A DNA stretch of 64,000 nt from an uncultured Oscillospiraceae bacterium (GCA_900541905.1 UQLQ01000002.1:62001-126000), one strand, 5' to 3'. Shown: positions 40,179-49,201, counted from the first letter of the stretch. The notes: generated by a model not told the origin, from the letters alone. Numbers and translations are program-made.

Positions 40179-41531
40179 GTGGCGTTTGAAGGACTTGCAG
40201 ACAAACTGGCCAATTCGTTTAAACGATTAAAGTCAAAAGGTAAATTAACGGAAGCGGACGTTCGAGAAGCAATGCGCGAAGTGCGTTTGGCTTTACTGGA
40301 AGCGGACGTTAACTATAAAGTAGCAAAAGATTTCACCAATACCGTAACTGAGCGCGCCATTGGTACCCAAGTTATGGAAAGCCTGACACCGGGTCAAATG
40401 GTGGTTAAAATTGTAGACGAAGAACTTACCAATTTGATGGGCGGTGAGGAAGCAAGAATTGCTACACCGCCAAAACCACCTACCATTATTATGATGGTTG
40501 GTTTGCAGGGTGCAGGTAAAACTACCCATGCGGCAAAACTTGCAAAGCATTTTAAAAGTAAAGGCAACCGTCCAATGCTGGTAGCCTGCGATATTTATCG
40601 TCCTGCTGCTATCAAACAGTTGCAGGTAGTTGGTGAACAGGCAGGTGTTCCTGTATTTGAAAAGGGTAATCAGGCTCCTGTAAAAACTTGCGAAGAAGCG
40701 ATTCGTTACGCCAGAGACTACGGACACGATATTATGATTATCGACACCGCAGGCCGTTTGCAGATTGACGAAGAGCTGATGAACGAACTGCGTGAAATCA
40801 AAGAAAAGGTTGGCCCTCATGAGATTCTGCTTGTGGTAGACTCTATGACAGGTCAGGAGGCGGTTAACGTTGCCAAAACCTTTGATGAAATGTTGGAAAT
40901 CAACGGTGTTATTTTAACCAAATTAGACGGCGATACCCGTGGTGGTGCAGCACTTTCTATCCGTGCTGTAACAGGAAAACCAATTAAATTTGTTGGCGTA
41001 GGTGAAAAGCTGGATAACTTGGAAGTTTTCCATCCGGACCGTATGGCTTCCCGCATTTTGGGCATGGGCGACGTGCTTACCTTGATTGAAGACGCACAAA
41101 GCAAGATTGATGAAAAAGCAGCGGAAGAAGCTGCACAGAAAATTTTGCAAAATAAGTTTGATTTAAACGACTTATTGAACCAGTTTGCTCAAGTAAGAAA
41201 AATGGGTCCTTTGAAATCTGTGATTTCAAAATTGCCGGGTATGGACAAACAACTGAAAGATGTTGATGTGGACGACCGTCAAATGGATCGCATGGAGGCA
41301 ATTATCCTTTCCATGACAGAGAAAGAACGCCAAAAGCCGGACATCATCAATCCTTCCCGCAAACGCAGAATTGCTGCCGGCAGCGGTATGAAAGTAGAAG
41401 ATGTCAACCGTTTGCTCAAACAATTTGAAACAACACAGAAGCTGATGCGTCAAATGCGCGGCAAAAAAGGCAAACGCCGTCCTATGATGCCTCCCGGAAT
41501 GGGTGGCATGGGCGGTATGGGTGGATTTTAA
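40179..41531 (+). CDS. ffh: Signal recognition particle protein Ffh
   Basis: A 450-residue SRP GTPase: N domain (1-85), G domain with GLQGAGKTTHAAKL, DTAGR and TKLDGD, and a C-terminal methionine-rich M domain (SRKRRIAAGSG, MRQMRGKKGK). It binds signal peptides and targets ribosomes to the membrane with 4.5S RNA and FtsY. The start is GTG after GAAAGGG. The tail is the usual Gly-Met run. Confidence 0.97.
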   Translation: MAFEGLADKLANSFKRLKSKGKLTEADVREAMREVRLALLEADVNYKVAKDFTNTVTERAIGTQVMESLTPGQMVVKIVDEELTNLMGGEEARIATPPKPPTIIMMVGLQGAGKTTHAAKLAKHFKSKGNRPMLVACDIYRPAAIKQLQVVGEQAGVPVFEKGNQAPVKTCEEAIRYARDYGHDIMIIDTAGRLQIDEELMNELREIKEKVGPHEILLVVDSMTGQEAVNVAKTFDEMLEINGVILTKLDGDTRGGAALSIRAVTGKPIKFVGVGEKLDNLEVFHPDRMASRILGMGDVLTLIEDAQSKIDEKAAEEAAQKILQNKFDLNDLLNQFAQVRKMGPLKSVISKLPGMDKQLKDVDVDDRQMDRMEAIILSMTEKERQKPDIINPSRKRRIAAGSGMKVEDVNRLLKQFETTQKLMRQMRGKKGKRRPMMPPGMGGMGGMGGF

Positions 41532-41626
41532 AATCCATTTTACAAATCGCTATTCATCCAATGAATATATTTATTGGTGAACATAAATGATTTCATTTTT
41601 ATTTTATATGTTTGGAGGACAAAAAC

Positions 41627-41869
41627 ATGGCAGTTAAAATCAGATTAAAAAGAATGGGTGCAAAAAAAGCTCCTTTTTACCGTATTGTAGTAGCAGATTC
41701 CCGCAGCCCAAGAGATGGCCGTTTCATTGAGGAAATCGGTTACTATAACCCAATGGAAGAGCCAAAGGTTGTAAAAGTAGATGCTGACAAAGCAAAAGAT
41801 TGGATTTCCAAAGGTGCTCAACCTACAGATACTGTAAAAACTCTATTCAAAAAACATGGTGTTCTGTAA
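41627..41869 (+). CDS. rpsP: 30S ribosomal protein S16
   Basis: An 80-residue ribosomal protein with the family N-terminus AVKIRLKRMGAKKAPFYRIVVADSR. ATG 41627 follows TTGGAGGAC; the frame five codons upstream starts before the ribosome binding site. The conserved order rpsP-khpA-rimM-trmD follows. Confidence 0.98.
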   Translation: MAVKIRLKRMGAKKAPFYRIVVADSRSPRDGRFIEEIGYYNPMEEPKVVKVDADKAKDWISKGAQPTDTVKTLFKKHGVL

Positions 41870-41887
41870 TAATTGGGAGGATAACCC

Positions 41888-42121
41888 ATGAAGGAATTAT
41901 TGTTAACAGTTGCAAAAGGTCTGGTAGAATTTCCAGACCAAGTAACCGTGGAAGTAGATGAACCTAATGAAGAAGGGGTAATTGTATATCACTTGCATGT
42001 TGCTGAAAGCGATATGGGAAGAATCATAGGTAAACAAGGTCGTATTGCAAAAGCAATTCGTACCGTTATGTATGCTGTTGCAACCCGTAACGATGAAAAA
42101 GTAGCTGTTGAAATTGCGTAA
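41888..42121 (+). CDS. khpA: KH-domain RNA-binding protein KhpA
   Basis: A 77-residue single KH domain protein (VAESDMGRIIGKQGRIAKAIRTVM with the GxxG loop GKQG). KhpA works with KhpB in RNA binding and cell-size control in Firmicutes. It follows rpsP with GGGAGG before the ATG. Confidence 0.94.
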   Translation: MKELLLTVAKGLVEFPDQVTVEVDEPNEEGVIVYHLHVAESDMGRIIGKQGRIAKAIRTVMYAVATRNDEKVAVEIA

Positions 42122-42129
42122 TGCAAACG

Positions 42130-42168
42130 AAAAAAGTTGTAACATCTTAGCTATGTTACAACTTTTTT
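42130..42168 (+). terminator. Internal terminator between khpA and rimM
   Basis: A perfect 16-bp stem (42130-42145 with 42153-42168) with a seven-base loop and a T run begins nine bases after the khpA stop and ends 41 bases before rimM. No promoter is obvious between them, so it looks like an attenuator. Confidence 0.85.
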
Positions 42169-42209
42169 TGCTGGCAGAAAAATGGGAGAGCATTGCAAAG
42201 GAGATTTTT

Positions 42210-42728
42210 ATGCTGAAAGAATTTTTAGAGGCAGGCAGAATTGTGGGAACACACGGCATCAAGGGAGAGTTAAGGGTAGACCCTTGGTGTGATTCTCCGG
42301 ATTTTCTCGCACAATTTAAAACACTTTATACGAAAGACGGCGCACAGGCGTTAGAAGTGATTTCCAGCCGTGTGCATAAAAATTTACTTTTGGTACAGTT
42401 AAAAGGGATTGACACTATAGAGCAGGGAGACAGAATGCGCGGTAAAGTGCTGTTTATCAGACGCAGCGATGTTACACTGCCCAAAGGCCGCTATTTTATA
42501 TCGGATTTATTGGGCATGGAGGTATATAACGCAGATGATGAAACTATTTGTTACGGCGCCATTACAGACGTTATCAAAACAGGTGCCAATGATGTATACC
42601 AAATTACAAACAAACAACAAAAAAACTATCTGATTCCCGTGATTGATCAGGTAGTGATTGATACCGATATTCAAAACAGAAAATTGCTTATTCGTCCCAT
42701 GAAAGGAATTTTTGAGGATGAGGATTGA
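42210..42728 (+). CDS. rimM: Ribosome maturation factor RimM
   Basis: A 172-residue factor for 30S maturation that binds S19. It has the N-terminal barrel (EAGRIVGTHGIKGELRV) and the PRC-barrel domain (GRYFISDLLGMEVY, NDVYQITNKQQKNYLIPVIDQVV). ATG 42210 follows AAGGAGA; the open frame extends upstream through the terminator hairpin, which cannot be coding. Confidence 0.95.
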   Translation: MLKEFLEAGRIVGTHGIKGELRVDPWCDSPDFLAQFKTLYTKDGAQALEVISSRVHKNLLLVQLKGIDTIEQGDRMRGKVLFIRRSDVTLPKGRYFISDLLGMEVYNADDETICYGAITDVIKTGANDVYQITNKQQKNYLIPVIDQVVIDTDIQNRKLLIRPMKGIFEDED

Positions 42729-43473
42729 TTTTTTAACACTGTTTCCCGAAATGTGCCAAACGGTTATGGATGAAAGCATTATTGGCCGTGCACAAAAAAA
42801 GGGAGCTGTTGAGATTTGTTATCATCAGATTCGAGATTATGCCAATAATAAGCATAACCGTGTAGATGACCCTCCGTTCGGCGGCGGAATGGGTATGCTT
42901 TTACGTGCGGAACCGCTTGCTTTATGTATGGATGACGTAATCAAACAATTGGGGAAAAAGCCTTATTTTATTTATATGTCTCCGTTGGGAAACGTTCTGA
43001 CGCAGCAAAAAGCAATCGAACTTTCCCAAAAAGAGAATATTGCCATTCTTTGCGGGCATTATGAAGGTATTGATGAGCGTATCATCGACGATTATATTGA
43101 CGAGCAAATTTCCATTGGTGATTATGTGCTTACCGGAGGTGAATTGCCAGCTTTGGTACTGGCAGACGCCGTTTGTCGTATGCTGCCGGACGTGCTCTCT
43201 GACAATGTGTGTTTTGAAGAGGAAAGCCATTATAATGGTCTTTTGGAGTATCCGCAATACACGCGTCCCGCAAACTTCCGAGGGAAGGAAGTGCCTGCCA
43301 TATTGTTGTCTGGTCATCATGCAAATATTCAGCGTTGGAGACGAGAGCAATCTTTGCTCAGAACTGCCAAATATCGACCAGATTTGATTGAAAAGGCAAA
43401 ACAATCCGGTTCTTTGACAGACGAAGATTTGGATTATTTATCACAAATTGCAGATGAGTTAGAAGAAAAATAG
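42718..43473 (+). CDS. trmD: tRNA (guanine-N1)-methyltransferase TrmD
   Basis: A 251-residue SPOUT methyltransferase forming m1G37. Motifs: RIDFLTLFPEMC, DDPPFGGGMGMLL, CGHYEGIDERI and IGDYVLTGGELPALV, the trefoil-knot SAM site. It overlaps rimM by 11 bases. A weak GC hairpin without a T tail lies at 43483-43498. Confidence 0.97.
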   Translation: MRIDFLTLFPEMCQTVMDESIIGRAQKKGAVEICYHQIRDYANNKHNRVDDPPFGGGMGMLLRAEPLALCMDDVIKQLGKKPYFIYMSPLGNVLTQQKAIELSQKENIAILCGHYEGIDERIIDDYIDEQISIGDYVLTGGELPALVLADAVCRMLPDVLSDNVCFEEESHYNGLLEYPQYTRPANFRGKEVPAILLSGHHANIQRWRREQSLLRTAKYRPDLIEKAKQSGSLTDEDLDYLSQIADELEEK

Positions 43474-43619
43474 GGATTCACAGCGCAATTTTTTGCGCAT
43501 AATATATTTTAACGTTAAAAAGTTTTCAACATTTTTGTTATTATGCACAAATGCGTGAGGTGGGTTATTTCTGCAATAGGTCATCAAGCCAAATTTTATA
43601 GAATATTGTTGATGTTTTC

Positions 43620-43647
43620 TTGACGATATTGCGAATTATGTTATAAT
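43620..43647 (+). promoter_or_regulatory. Promoter of ptsH-like gene
   Basis: TTGACG (43620-43625), 16 bases, TATAAT (43642-43647), about 90 bases before the HPr start. Confidence 0.78.
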
Positions 43648-43736
43648 GGTTCTGTCTAATATAAATAAGCCAATTCTTTAGTATTGAGATTTTTATAAAC
43701 TTGAAGCTTTTAATTATGGTATAGGAGTGAATAAAC

Positions 43737-44000
43737 ATGTATGTTAAAGAGGTAGTAGTACAAAACCAAGTAGGTTTGCACGCACGCCCAGCTACATTTT
43801 TTATCCAAAAAGCAAACGAATATAAATCATCCATTTGGGTTGAAAAGGAAGAACGCAGAGTAAATGCAAAAAGTTTGCTTGGTGTTTTGTCTTTGGGTAT
43901 TGTTGGAGGAACTACCATTCGCATCATTGCAGACGGTGCTGATGAGCAAGCCGCGGTAGACAGCCTTGTTGAATTGGTACAATCCGGATTTACAGAATAA
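43737..44000 (+). CDS. ptsH: Phosphocarrier protein HPr
   Basis: An 87-residue HPr. The PTS phosphorylation site His15 (VGLHARPA) and the regulatory Ser46 (NAKSLLGVLSLG) are both present, so it can serve sugar transport and CcpA-type control; Crh would lack His15. It is a single gene with its own promoter and terminator, without ptsI nearby. Ribosome binding site AGGAG precedes ATG. Confidence 0.95.
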   Translation: MYVKEVVVQNQVGLHARPATFFIQKANEYKSSIWVEKEERRVNAKSLLGVLSLGIVGGTTIRIIADGADEQAAVDSLVELVQSGFTE

Positions 44001-44013
44001 GAGAGCAGTAAAA

Positions 44014-44037
44014 GCACCGTTTACGGTGCCTTTTTTT
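44014..44037 (+). terminator. Terminator of the HPr gene
   Basis: GCACCGT pairs with ACGGTGC around two bases, followed by seven T. Confidence 0.85.
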
Positions 44038-44062
44038 ATGTGTGTGTAAGGAGGGCAGCTTT

Positions 44063-45913
44063 ATGGCAGACCGTATCAAATCATTAAGAGAAAAAGCAAT
44101 GAGGCTGCCGCTGCAGCCCGGCGTATATATCATGAAAGATAAATCAGACCATGTGATTTACGTGGGCAAAGCAAAAGCATTAAAAAACAGAGTCAGTCAA
44201 TATTTTGGTTCGGAGAAAAATCATGATGAAAAAGTAAGACAAATGGTTGCACATGTGCATCATTTTGAGTTTATTGTGACCGACAGTGAATTTGAAGCGT
44301 TGATTTTGGAATGCAGTTTAATTAAGCAGTATCACCCAAAATATAATATTTTGCTCAAAGACGATAAAGGGTACCACTATATCAAAATTACAAAAGGACC
44401 ATGGTCCCGTGTTGAAGCTGCCAAACAAAAATTGGAGGACGGGGCTACCTATATCGGGCCGTTTATCAGTTCTTGGACGGTAAAACAGGCAGTGGATGAA
44501 GCAGTTAAAATTTTTAAGCTTCCTGTTTGCCATAAAAAATTCCCGCAGGATATACGTAAGACACGTCCTTGCTTAAATTATTATATTAAGCAGTGCTGTG
44601 CTCCGTGCAGAGGAACCATTACAGAACAGGAATATGATGAGATTATCAAAGACGCAGAAGAGTTTTTAAGAGGCGGAAGCGCAGTTTCTTTAAAAGCGTT
44701 AACCGAAAAAATGACAGAGGCCGCAGAGAATATGGAATTTGAAAAAGCGGCGCGTATCCGTGACCGTATTGCCGCAATTAAAAAAATCAGTGAAAAGCAA
44801 AAAGTCGTGCGTGCAAAGGTTGCGGAACAAGATGTGTTTGCTCTGGTTCAAAGCGGAGGCAGTCACGGAACAGCCGCAGCGTGTTTTGAAGTGTTCCGCT
44901 TTTCAGAAGGCAGGTTATACGATCAAGAAACATTCCTTATGGGGGAGATTGGCGATGCCAAACGTGCGAGGACAGAATTCTTAGAACGTTACTATTCTGT
45001 ACGCGACCGTGTACCACCTCGCGTTACATTGGACGGAGAAGTGGAAGATGCCGAATTATTGCAGGAATGGTTATCTGATAAGCTTGGAAAAAAGGTAACC
45101 ATCACAATTCCCAAAATAGGGGAACAAGCACAGCTGGTAGAAATGTGCCGTAACAATGCTGCCGAAAAGTTAGCCCAAAGTATGGAAAGGACAGGCAGAG
45201 AAGCCTCCGCATTGGATGAGTTGGGACGTTTACTGGGTATGGATACTCCGCCGATGTATATTGAAGCATATGATATTTCCCATCAGTCAGGGGAAGATAA
45301 TGTTGCGGGCATGGTTGTGTTTGAAAATGGCCGACCGTTAAAATCTGCTTACAGAAAATTTAAAATCAAAGGATTTACAGGACAAGACGACTATGCCTCC
45401 ATGGCAGAGGTCATAGAGCGCAGATTACAGGAGTATCAGCAGAACAAAGAAAGCGGAGAAGGTTTTGGCAGACTGCCCGATTTAATTCTTCTGGACGGTG
45501 GTAAAGGGCAAATATCTGCTGTTCGTCCTGTTTTAGAGCGTGCAGGCGTAGATATTCCGTTGTTTGGTATGGTAAAGGATGATAAACATAAAACACGTGC
45601 CATAGCCAAAGACGGAGGAGAAATTTCAATTTTGTCCAAGAGAAAGGCCTTCACACTTGTTTCTACCATACAAGAAGAAGTGCATCGTTTTGCAATCGGC
45701 TACCACAGACAAGTCCGTAAAAAAAGTACATTGCAAACCGAACTGACGCAAATTCCGGGAATCGGTGACAGCCGTGCCAAAGCTATACTAAGCTATTTCA
45801 AAACCATGAAAGCGGTAAAACAAGCGGAAATAGAACAGTTGGAATTGGTGCCCGGCATGACAAAACCTGCGGCGCAGGCAGTGTATCAATATTTTAGAAA
45901 TCAGGAAGAATGA
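44063..45913 (+). CDS. uvrC: Excinuclease ABC subunit C
   Basis: A 616-residue nucleotide excision repair nuclease. Order: GIY-YIG domain (GVYIMKD...VIYVGKAKALKNRV), UVR motif (around EKMTEAAENMEFEKAARIRD), RNase H-like endonuclease domain (AYDISHQSGED, LLDGGKGQISAV) and C-terminal helix-hairpin-helix (QIPGIGDSRAKAIL). ATG 44063 follows AAGGAGGG; the earlier in-frame GTG at 44042 precedes it. Confidence 0.96.
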   Translation: MADRIKSLREKAMRLPLQPGVYIMKDKSDHVIYVGKAKALKNRVSQYFGSEKNHDEKVRQMVAHVHHFEFIVTDSEFEALILECSLIKQYHPKYNILLKDDKGYHYIKITKGPWSRVEAAKQKLEDGATYIGPFISSWTVKQAVDEAVKIFKLPVCHKKFPQDIRKTRPCLNYYIKQCCAPCRGTITEQEYDEIIKDAEEFLRGGSAVSLKALTEKMTEAAENMEFEKAARIRDRIAAIKKISEKQKVVRAKVAEQDVFALVQSGGSHGTAAACFEVFRFSEGRLYDQETFLMGEIGDAKRARTEFLERYYSVRDRVPPRVTLDGEVEDAELLQEWLSDKLGKKVTITIPKIGEQAQLVEMCRNNAAEKLAQSMERTGREASALDELGRLLGMDTPPMYIEAYDISHQSGEDNVAGMVVFENGRPLKSAYRKFKIKGFTGQDDYASMAEVIERRLQEYQQNKESGEGFGRLPDLILLDGGKGQISAVRPVLERAGVDIPLFGMVKDDKHKTRAIAKDGGEISILSKRKAFTLVSTIQEEVHRFAIGYHRQVRKKSTLQTELTQIPGIGDSRAKAILSYFKTMKAVKQAEIEQLELVPGMTKPAAQAVYQYFRNQEE

Positions 45914-45922
45914 TAGTTTCTC

Positions 45923-45965
45923 TTGACAGATTCTACGTAAAAGTGAGATAATACTACGTAAAAGT
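45923..45965 (+). promoter_or_regulatory. Promoter of rsmD-coaD with a spaced direct repeat
   Basis: TTGACA (45923-45928), 18 bases and GATAAT (45947-45952). The 11-mer TACGTAAAAGT occurs at 45934-45944 in the spacer and again at 45955-45965 just after the -10 box, 21 bases apart (two helical turns). This is a good geometry for a dimeric regulator; none is known to me for this motif. Confidence 0.6.
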
Positions 45966-46049
45966 AAATTTTTAGACAAAAAATTATTGTTTTGTTCAAA
46001 TTCAGTTCAAACGCATATGATATGCTAAACGAATAAGGTGGAATAACGC

Positions 46050-46601
46050 ATGCGCATTATAACAGGCAGTGCCAGAGGAGCAAAGCTCTCCACATTAGAA
46101 GGAGAAGATGTTCGTCCTACAACAGACAGAGTCAAACAGGCTTTGTTTAATATTGTCCAGTTTCAAATAGAAGGCAGAAACGTATTGGACTTATTTGCAG
46201 GTTCCGGGCAACTGGGCTTGGAAGCTGTCAGCAGGGGTGCGAAGTGTGCTGTTTTGGTAGACACTGCTCAGGATGCCATTGATGTGATTTCTGCTAATGT
46301 ACACCATACAAACCTAACTTCTAAAGTAAAGGTTGTGCATATGGATTATGCTTCTTATCTTATGAAGCAGGATATGTTATTTGATTTAGCATTTTTAGAT
46401 CCTCCTTATCACAAAGGAATTTTGGAAAAAGCGTTGCCGCTAACGGCGGAAGTGATGAATGAGGGTGGTATTATTGTGTGTGAGCATGCAGCAGATGAAC
46501 CGGTTCCGGAAGAAGCCGGAGTTTTTGTGAAACGCCGCACCTATCAATACGGCAAAATTATGCTGACTGTTTATGAGCATAGAAATATGGTGGCAGAATG
46601 A
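46050..46601 (+). CDS. rsmD: 16S rRNA (guanine966-N2)-methyltransferase RsmD
   Basis: A 183-residue SAM-dependent methyltransferase: MRIITGSARGAKL, then RPTTDRVKQALFNI, the SAM site LDLFAGSGQLGLEAVSRGA and the catalytic DPPYHKG. It overlaps coaD by four bases (ATGA), the usual rsmD-coaD pairing. Confidence 0.95.
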   Translation: MRIITGSARGAKLSTLEGEDVRPTTDRVKQALFNIVQFQIEGRNVLDLFAGSGQLGLEAVSRGAKCAVLVDTAQDAIDVISANVHHTNLTSKVKVVHMDYASYLMKQDMLFDLAFLDPPYHKGILEKALPLTAEVMNEGGIIVCEHAADEPVPEEAGVFVKRRTYQYGKIMLTVYEHRNMVAE

Positions 46602-47083
46602 GAATAGGTGTTTGTCCGGGCAGTTTTGACCCGGTTACATTGGGACATATGGATATTATAGAGCGTGCGACAAAAATATTTGATAAAGTGATTGTTGCTG
46701 TTTTAAATAATCCTGCAAAACAGACAAGCTTTACGGTAGAAGAACGCGTAACACTTTTAAAAAGAGCAACGGAACATTTACCAACAGTAGAAGTAGACTC
46801 TTTTGAAGGATTGCTTGCAGATTATGCAAAGTTGTGTCATGCAACGGCGATTGTAAAAGGATTGCGGGCATTGTCTGACTTTGAATATGAGTTTCAAATG
46901 GCATTAACCAACCAAAGATTAAATAAAGGACTTGAAACTGTGTTCCTGACAACCAGTTCGGATAATATGTTTTTGAGTTCCAGCGTGGTAAAAGATATTG
47001 CGCGGTTCGGCGGAGATATTTCTACATTGGTGCCGAGTTGTATATTAAATGATATCAAACAAAGATTGTGCAACAAAAAGTAA
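46598..47083 (+). CDS. coaD: Phosphopantetheine adenylyltransferase
   Basis: A 161-residue enzyme of coenzyme A synthesis, making dephospho-CoA from phosphopantetheine and ATP. It has GSFDPVTLGHMDIIERA with the nucleotidyltransferase TxGH motif, KGLRALSDFEYE, and FLSSSVVKDIARFGGD near the end. Confidence 0.97.
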   Translation: MRIGVCPGSFDPVTLGHMDIIERATKIFDKVIVAVLNNPAKQTSFTVEERVTLLKRATEHLPTVEVDSFEGLLADYAKLCHATAIVKGLRALSDFEYEFQMALTNQRLNKGLETVFLTTSSDNMFLSSSVVKDIARFGGDISTLVPSCILNDIKQRLCNKK

Positions 47084-47108
47084 TTTGTAGTATTGGGGGA
47101 AGAATAAA

Positions 47109-47579
47109 ATGAGTCAAGCAACTGTAGAAGAACTAATGGAAGAATTATACGCTTTGGTAGAAAAAGCGGTTAAATTGCCTTTAAGCGGTGGCCGTACTGT
47201 TTTGGACGGAGAAGAAGTAAAAGCAATCTTAGATGAAATGAGAGATCACCTGCCTCAAGAAACACGTCAAGCACGTGCAATTGTAGCAGACCGTACTCAA
47301 ATTCTTGCAGATGCAAAGAAAGAGGCTGAGAGTATTATTCGTACAGCAGAGGAACGTGCAAAAAAATTAATCAGTCAAGATGAAATTACAAGACAAGCAC
47401 AAGCAAAGGCAACTGAAATGTTGGCTCAAACCCAAGCAAGATTGAAAGAAATGAAACGTGCTTCCAACGAATACTTAGATGATTTGTTGAAAAGAACAGA
47501 GGATTCCATTACTACCAGCTTAAATGAATTAAAACAAACACGCCAGAATATAAAAGCTTCTCTGCGTTCCGGACAGTAA
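47109..47579 (+). CDS. Coiled-coil protein of unknown function, CoaD-linked
   Basis: A 156-residue, mostly helical, charged protein. An N-terminal segment (KAVKLPLSGGRTVLDGEEVKAILDEMRDHLP) is followed by a long coiled coil (ILADAKKEAESIIRTAEERAKKLI). Such proteins often follow coaD in clostridia and are labelled ATPase or ATP synthase subunit-like because of coiled-coil similarity; no nucleotide-binding motif is present. A DivIVA-like structural role is possible but unproven. Confidence 0.75.
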   Translation: MSQATVEELMEELYALVEKAVKLPLSGGRTVLDGEEVKAILDEMRDHLPQETRQARAIVADRTQILADAKKEAESIIRTAEERAKKLISQDEITRQAQAKATEMLAQTQARLKEMKRASNEYLDDLLKRTEDSITTSLNELKQTRQNIKASLRSGQ

Positions 47580-47623
47580 AGAAAATTTAAAAATTAACAA
47601 AACGTAAATAAATTGTTAAGGTG

Positions 47624-47663
47624 AAAATCCAGACCACAATATATTGTGGTCTGGATTTTTTTG
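47624..47663 (+). terminator. Strong terminator before the dcw cluster
   Basis: A perfect 18-bp palindromic stem (47624-47641 with 47642-47659) followed by T residues. Confidence 0.9.
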
Positions 47664-47729
47664 TGTCCATATAAGAGGTTTTTGTCCAAATTTCAACGAA
47701 ATTCCGCCATTTTCCGGAGGAAAACCCCC

Positions 47730-47793
47730 TTGCAATTCATACCGTCATCTATTATAATCAGTATATAAAGTGGTGAAAGGTGGGGGAAAGTAG
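47730..47793 (+). promoter_or_regulatory. Promoter and three MraZ boxes of the dcw cluster
   Basis: TTGCAA (47730-47735), 17 bases, TATAAT (47753-47758). Directly downstream, AAAGTGG (47767), AAGGTGG (47777) and AAAGTAG (47787) start exactly ten bases apart. Known MraZ operators are such tandem heptamers with three-base spacers, so MraZ should bind here at the transcription start and control its own cluster. Confidence 0.88.
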
Positions 47794-47839
47794 AGACCTG
47801 TGGTTTCACGGGACACATTTTCCCTAAGAAGTGGCAGTT

Positions 47840-48259
47840 ATGTTGATAGGACAATACCAACATAATATTGACGCAAAGAATCGCGTCATTGTTCCCGCCA
47901 AGTTCCGTGAGGACTTAGGCGAGCGTTTTTATGTCACAAAAGGATTAGATGGTTGTTTGTTTGTGCTTTCTGAGGAAGGCTGGAAAAGACTGCAAGATAA
48001 AATTGTAGCCATGCCAATGTCAAAAGCACGACAGCTGCAGCGCTTCTTCTTTTCGGGAGCAGCTGAAGTAGAGCCGGATAAGCAGGGCAGAATCTTAATC
48101 CCACAGCCACTGAGAGATTATGCAAGCATTGAAAAAGATGTGACATTTATTGGTACCGGCGACCGTGCGGAAATTTGGAGCACAGAATGCTGGACACAGT
48201 TTAATGATAATTTAACAGAAGACAGTATTGCGGAAGCAATGGATGCACTGTCATTCTAA
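47840..48259 (+). CDS. mraZ: Division/cell-wall cluster regulator MraZ
   Basis: A 139-residue protein with two SpoVT/AbrB-like repeats, GQYQHNIDAKNRVIVPAKFRE and AEVEPDKQGRILIPQPLRDYA, each with the DxKxR-type motif. It binds DNA as a ring of subunits. ATG 47840 gives the family N-terminus; the GTG three codons upstream is an alternative, and the ribosome binding site is weak for either. Confidence 0.95.
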   Translation: MLIGQYQHNIDAKNRVIVPAKFREDLGERFYVTKGLDGCLFVLSEEGWKRLQDKIVAMPMSKARQLQRFFFSGAAEVEPDKQGRILIPQPLRDYASIEKDVTFIGTGDRAEIWSTECWTQFNDNLTEDSIAEAMDALSF

Positions 48260-48274
48260 CGCGGAGGGCAGTCG

Positions 48275-49201
48275 ATGGCATTTGTTCATAAATCCGTATT
48301 GTTTCACGAAACAATTGATGCTTTGAATATTCGTCCCGATGGTATTTATGTAGACGGTACTGCCGGAGGCGGAGGACATTCGGGAGCCATTTTGGAACGT
48401 TTGACAACAGGGACTTTAATTTCAATTGACCAAGACCCCGATGCAATCGCCTTTGTTTCCGACAAATTTCGAGGGAATTCTTGTTCTATCGTTCGACAAG
48501 GACAATTTTCGCAGATGACGGAAATTGTAAACAGTTGCGGTTTTACAGCGGTTGATGGCGTTTTAATGGACATAGGGGTGTCATCTTATCAATTAGATAC
48601 CCCTGAAAGAGGATTTTCCTATCATCATGATGCTCCTCTTGACATGAGAATGAGTCAGCAAGGAACCAGTGCAAAAGATTTGGTAAATACGTTGCCGTGG
48701 CAAAAACTTGCCGAAATTATCAGCCGTTATGGTGAGGACAAGTATGCCAAAAGTATTGCTAAGGGTATTGTAAAGGCCAGAGAAGAAGCACCGATTGAAA
48801 CTACATTACAACTTGCCGAAATTGTGAAGGCTTCCGTACCGGCCTGTGTGCGTAGAGAACAAGGCCATCCGGCGCGAAAAACATTTCAAGCATTGCGGAT
48901 AGAAGTAAACGGAGAGTTGGAGCAACTTTCGAAAGCGTTAGACGCAGCTTTTGAACTTCTGAAATCGGGCGGAAGACTGGCGATTATTACATTTCACTCG
49001 TTGGAAGACAGAATGGTAAAGCAACGCATGAATGTTTGGTGTCAAGGCTGTACTTGCCCGCCTGATTTTCCTGTTTGTGTATGCGGAAATACACCAAAAG
49101 CAAAATTAATTTATAAGAAGGGACTTTCCCCTTCAGAAAAAGAATTGGAAGAAAATCCGCGCAGTAGAAGTGCACGATTAAGAGTTTGTGAAAAATTATA
49201 A
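48275..49201 (+). CDS. rsmH: 16S rRNA (cytosine1402-N4)-methyltransferase RsmH
   Basis: A 308-residue methyltransferase (formerly MraW): DGTAGGGGHSGAIL as the SAM site, DIGVSSYQLDTPERGFSYHHDAPLDMRM and FHSLEDRMVKQRM. A CxxC/CxC group (WCQGCTCPPDFPVCVCG) near the C-terminus is typical of clostridial members. GGAGG precedes the ATG. Confidence 0.96.
   Translation: MAFVHKSVLFHETIDALNIRPDGIYVDGTAGGGGHSGAILERLTTGTLISIDQDPDAIAFVSDKFRGNSCSIVRQGQFSQMTEIVNSCGFTAVDGVLMDIGVSSYQLDTPERGFSYHHDAPLDMRMSQQGTSAKDLVNTLPWQKLAEIISRYGEDKYAKSIAKGIVKAREEAPIETTLQLAEIVKASVPACVRREQGHPARKTFQALRIEVNGELEQLSKALDAAFELLKSGGRLAIITFHSLEDRMVKQRMNVWCQGCTCPPDFPVCVCGNTPKAKLIYKKGLSPSEKELEENPRSRSARLRVCEKL

Noticed and set aside
43737..44000. 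Crh instead of HPr
   Set aside because: His15 is present along with Ser46, and Crh lacks the histidine.
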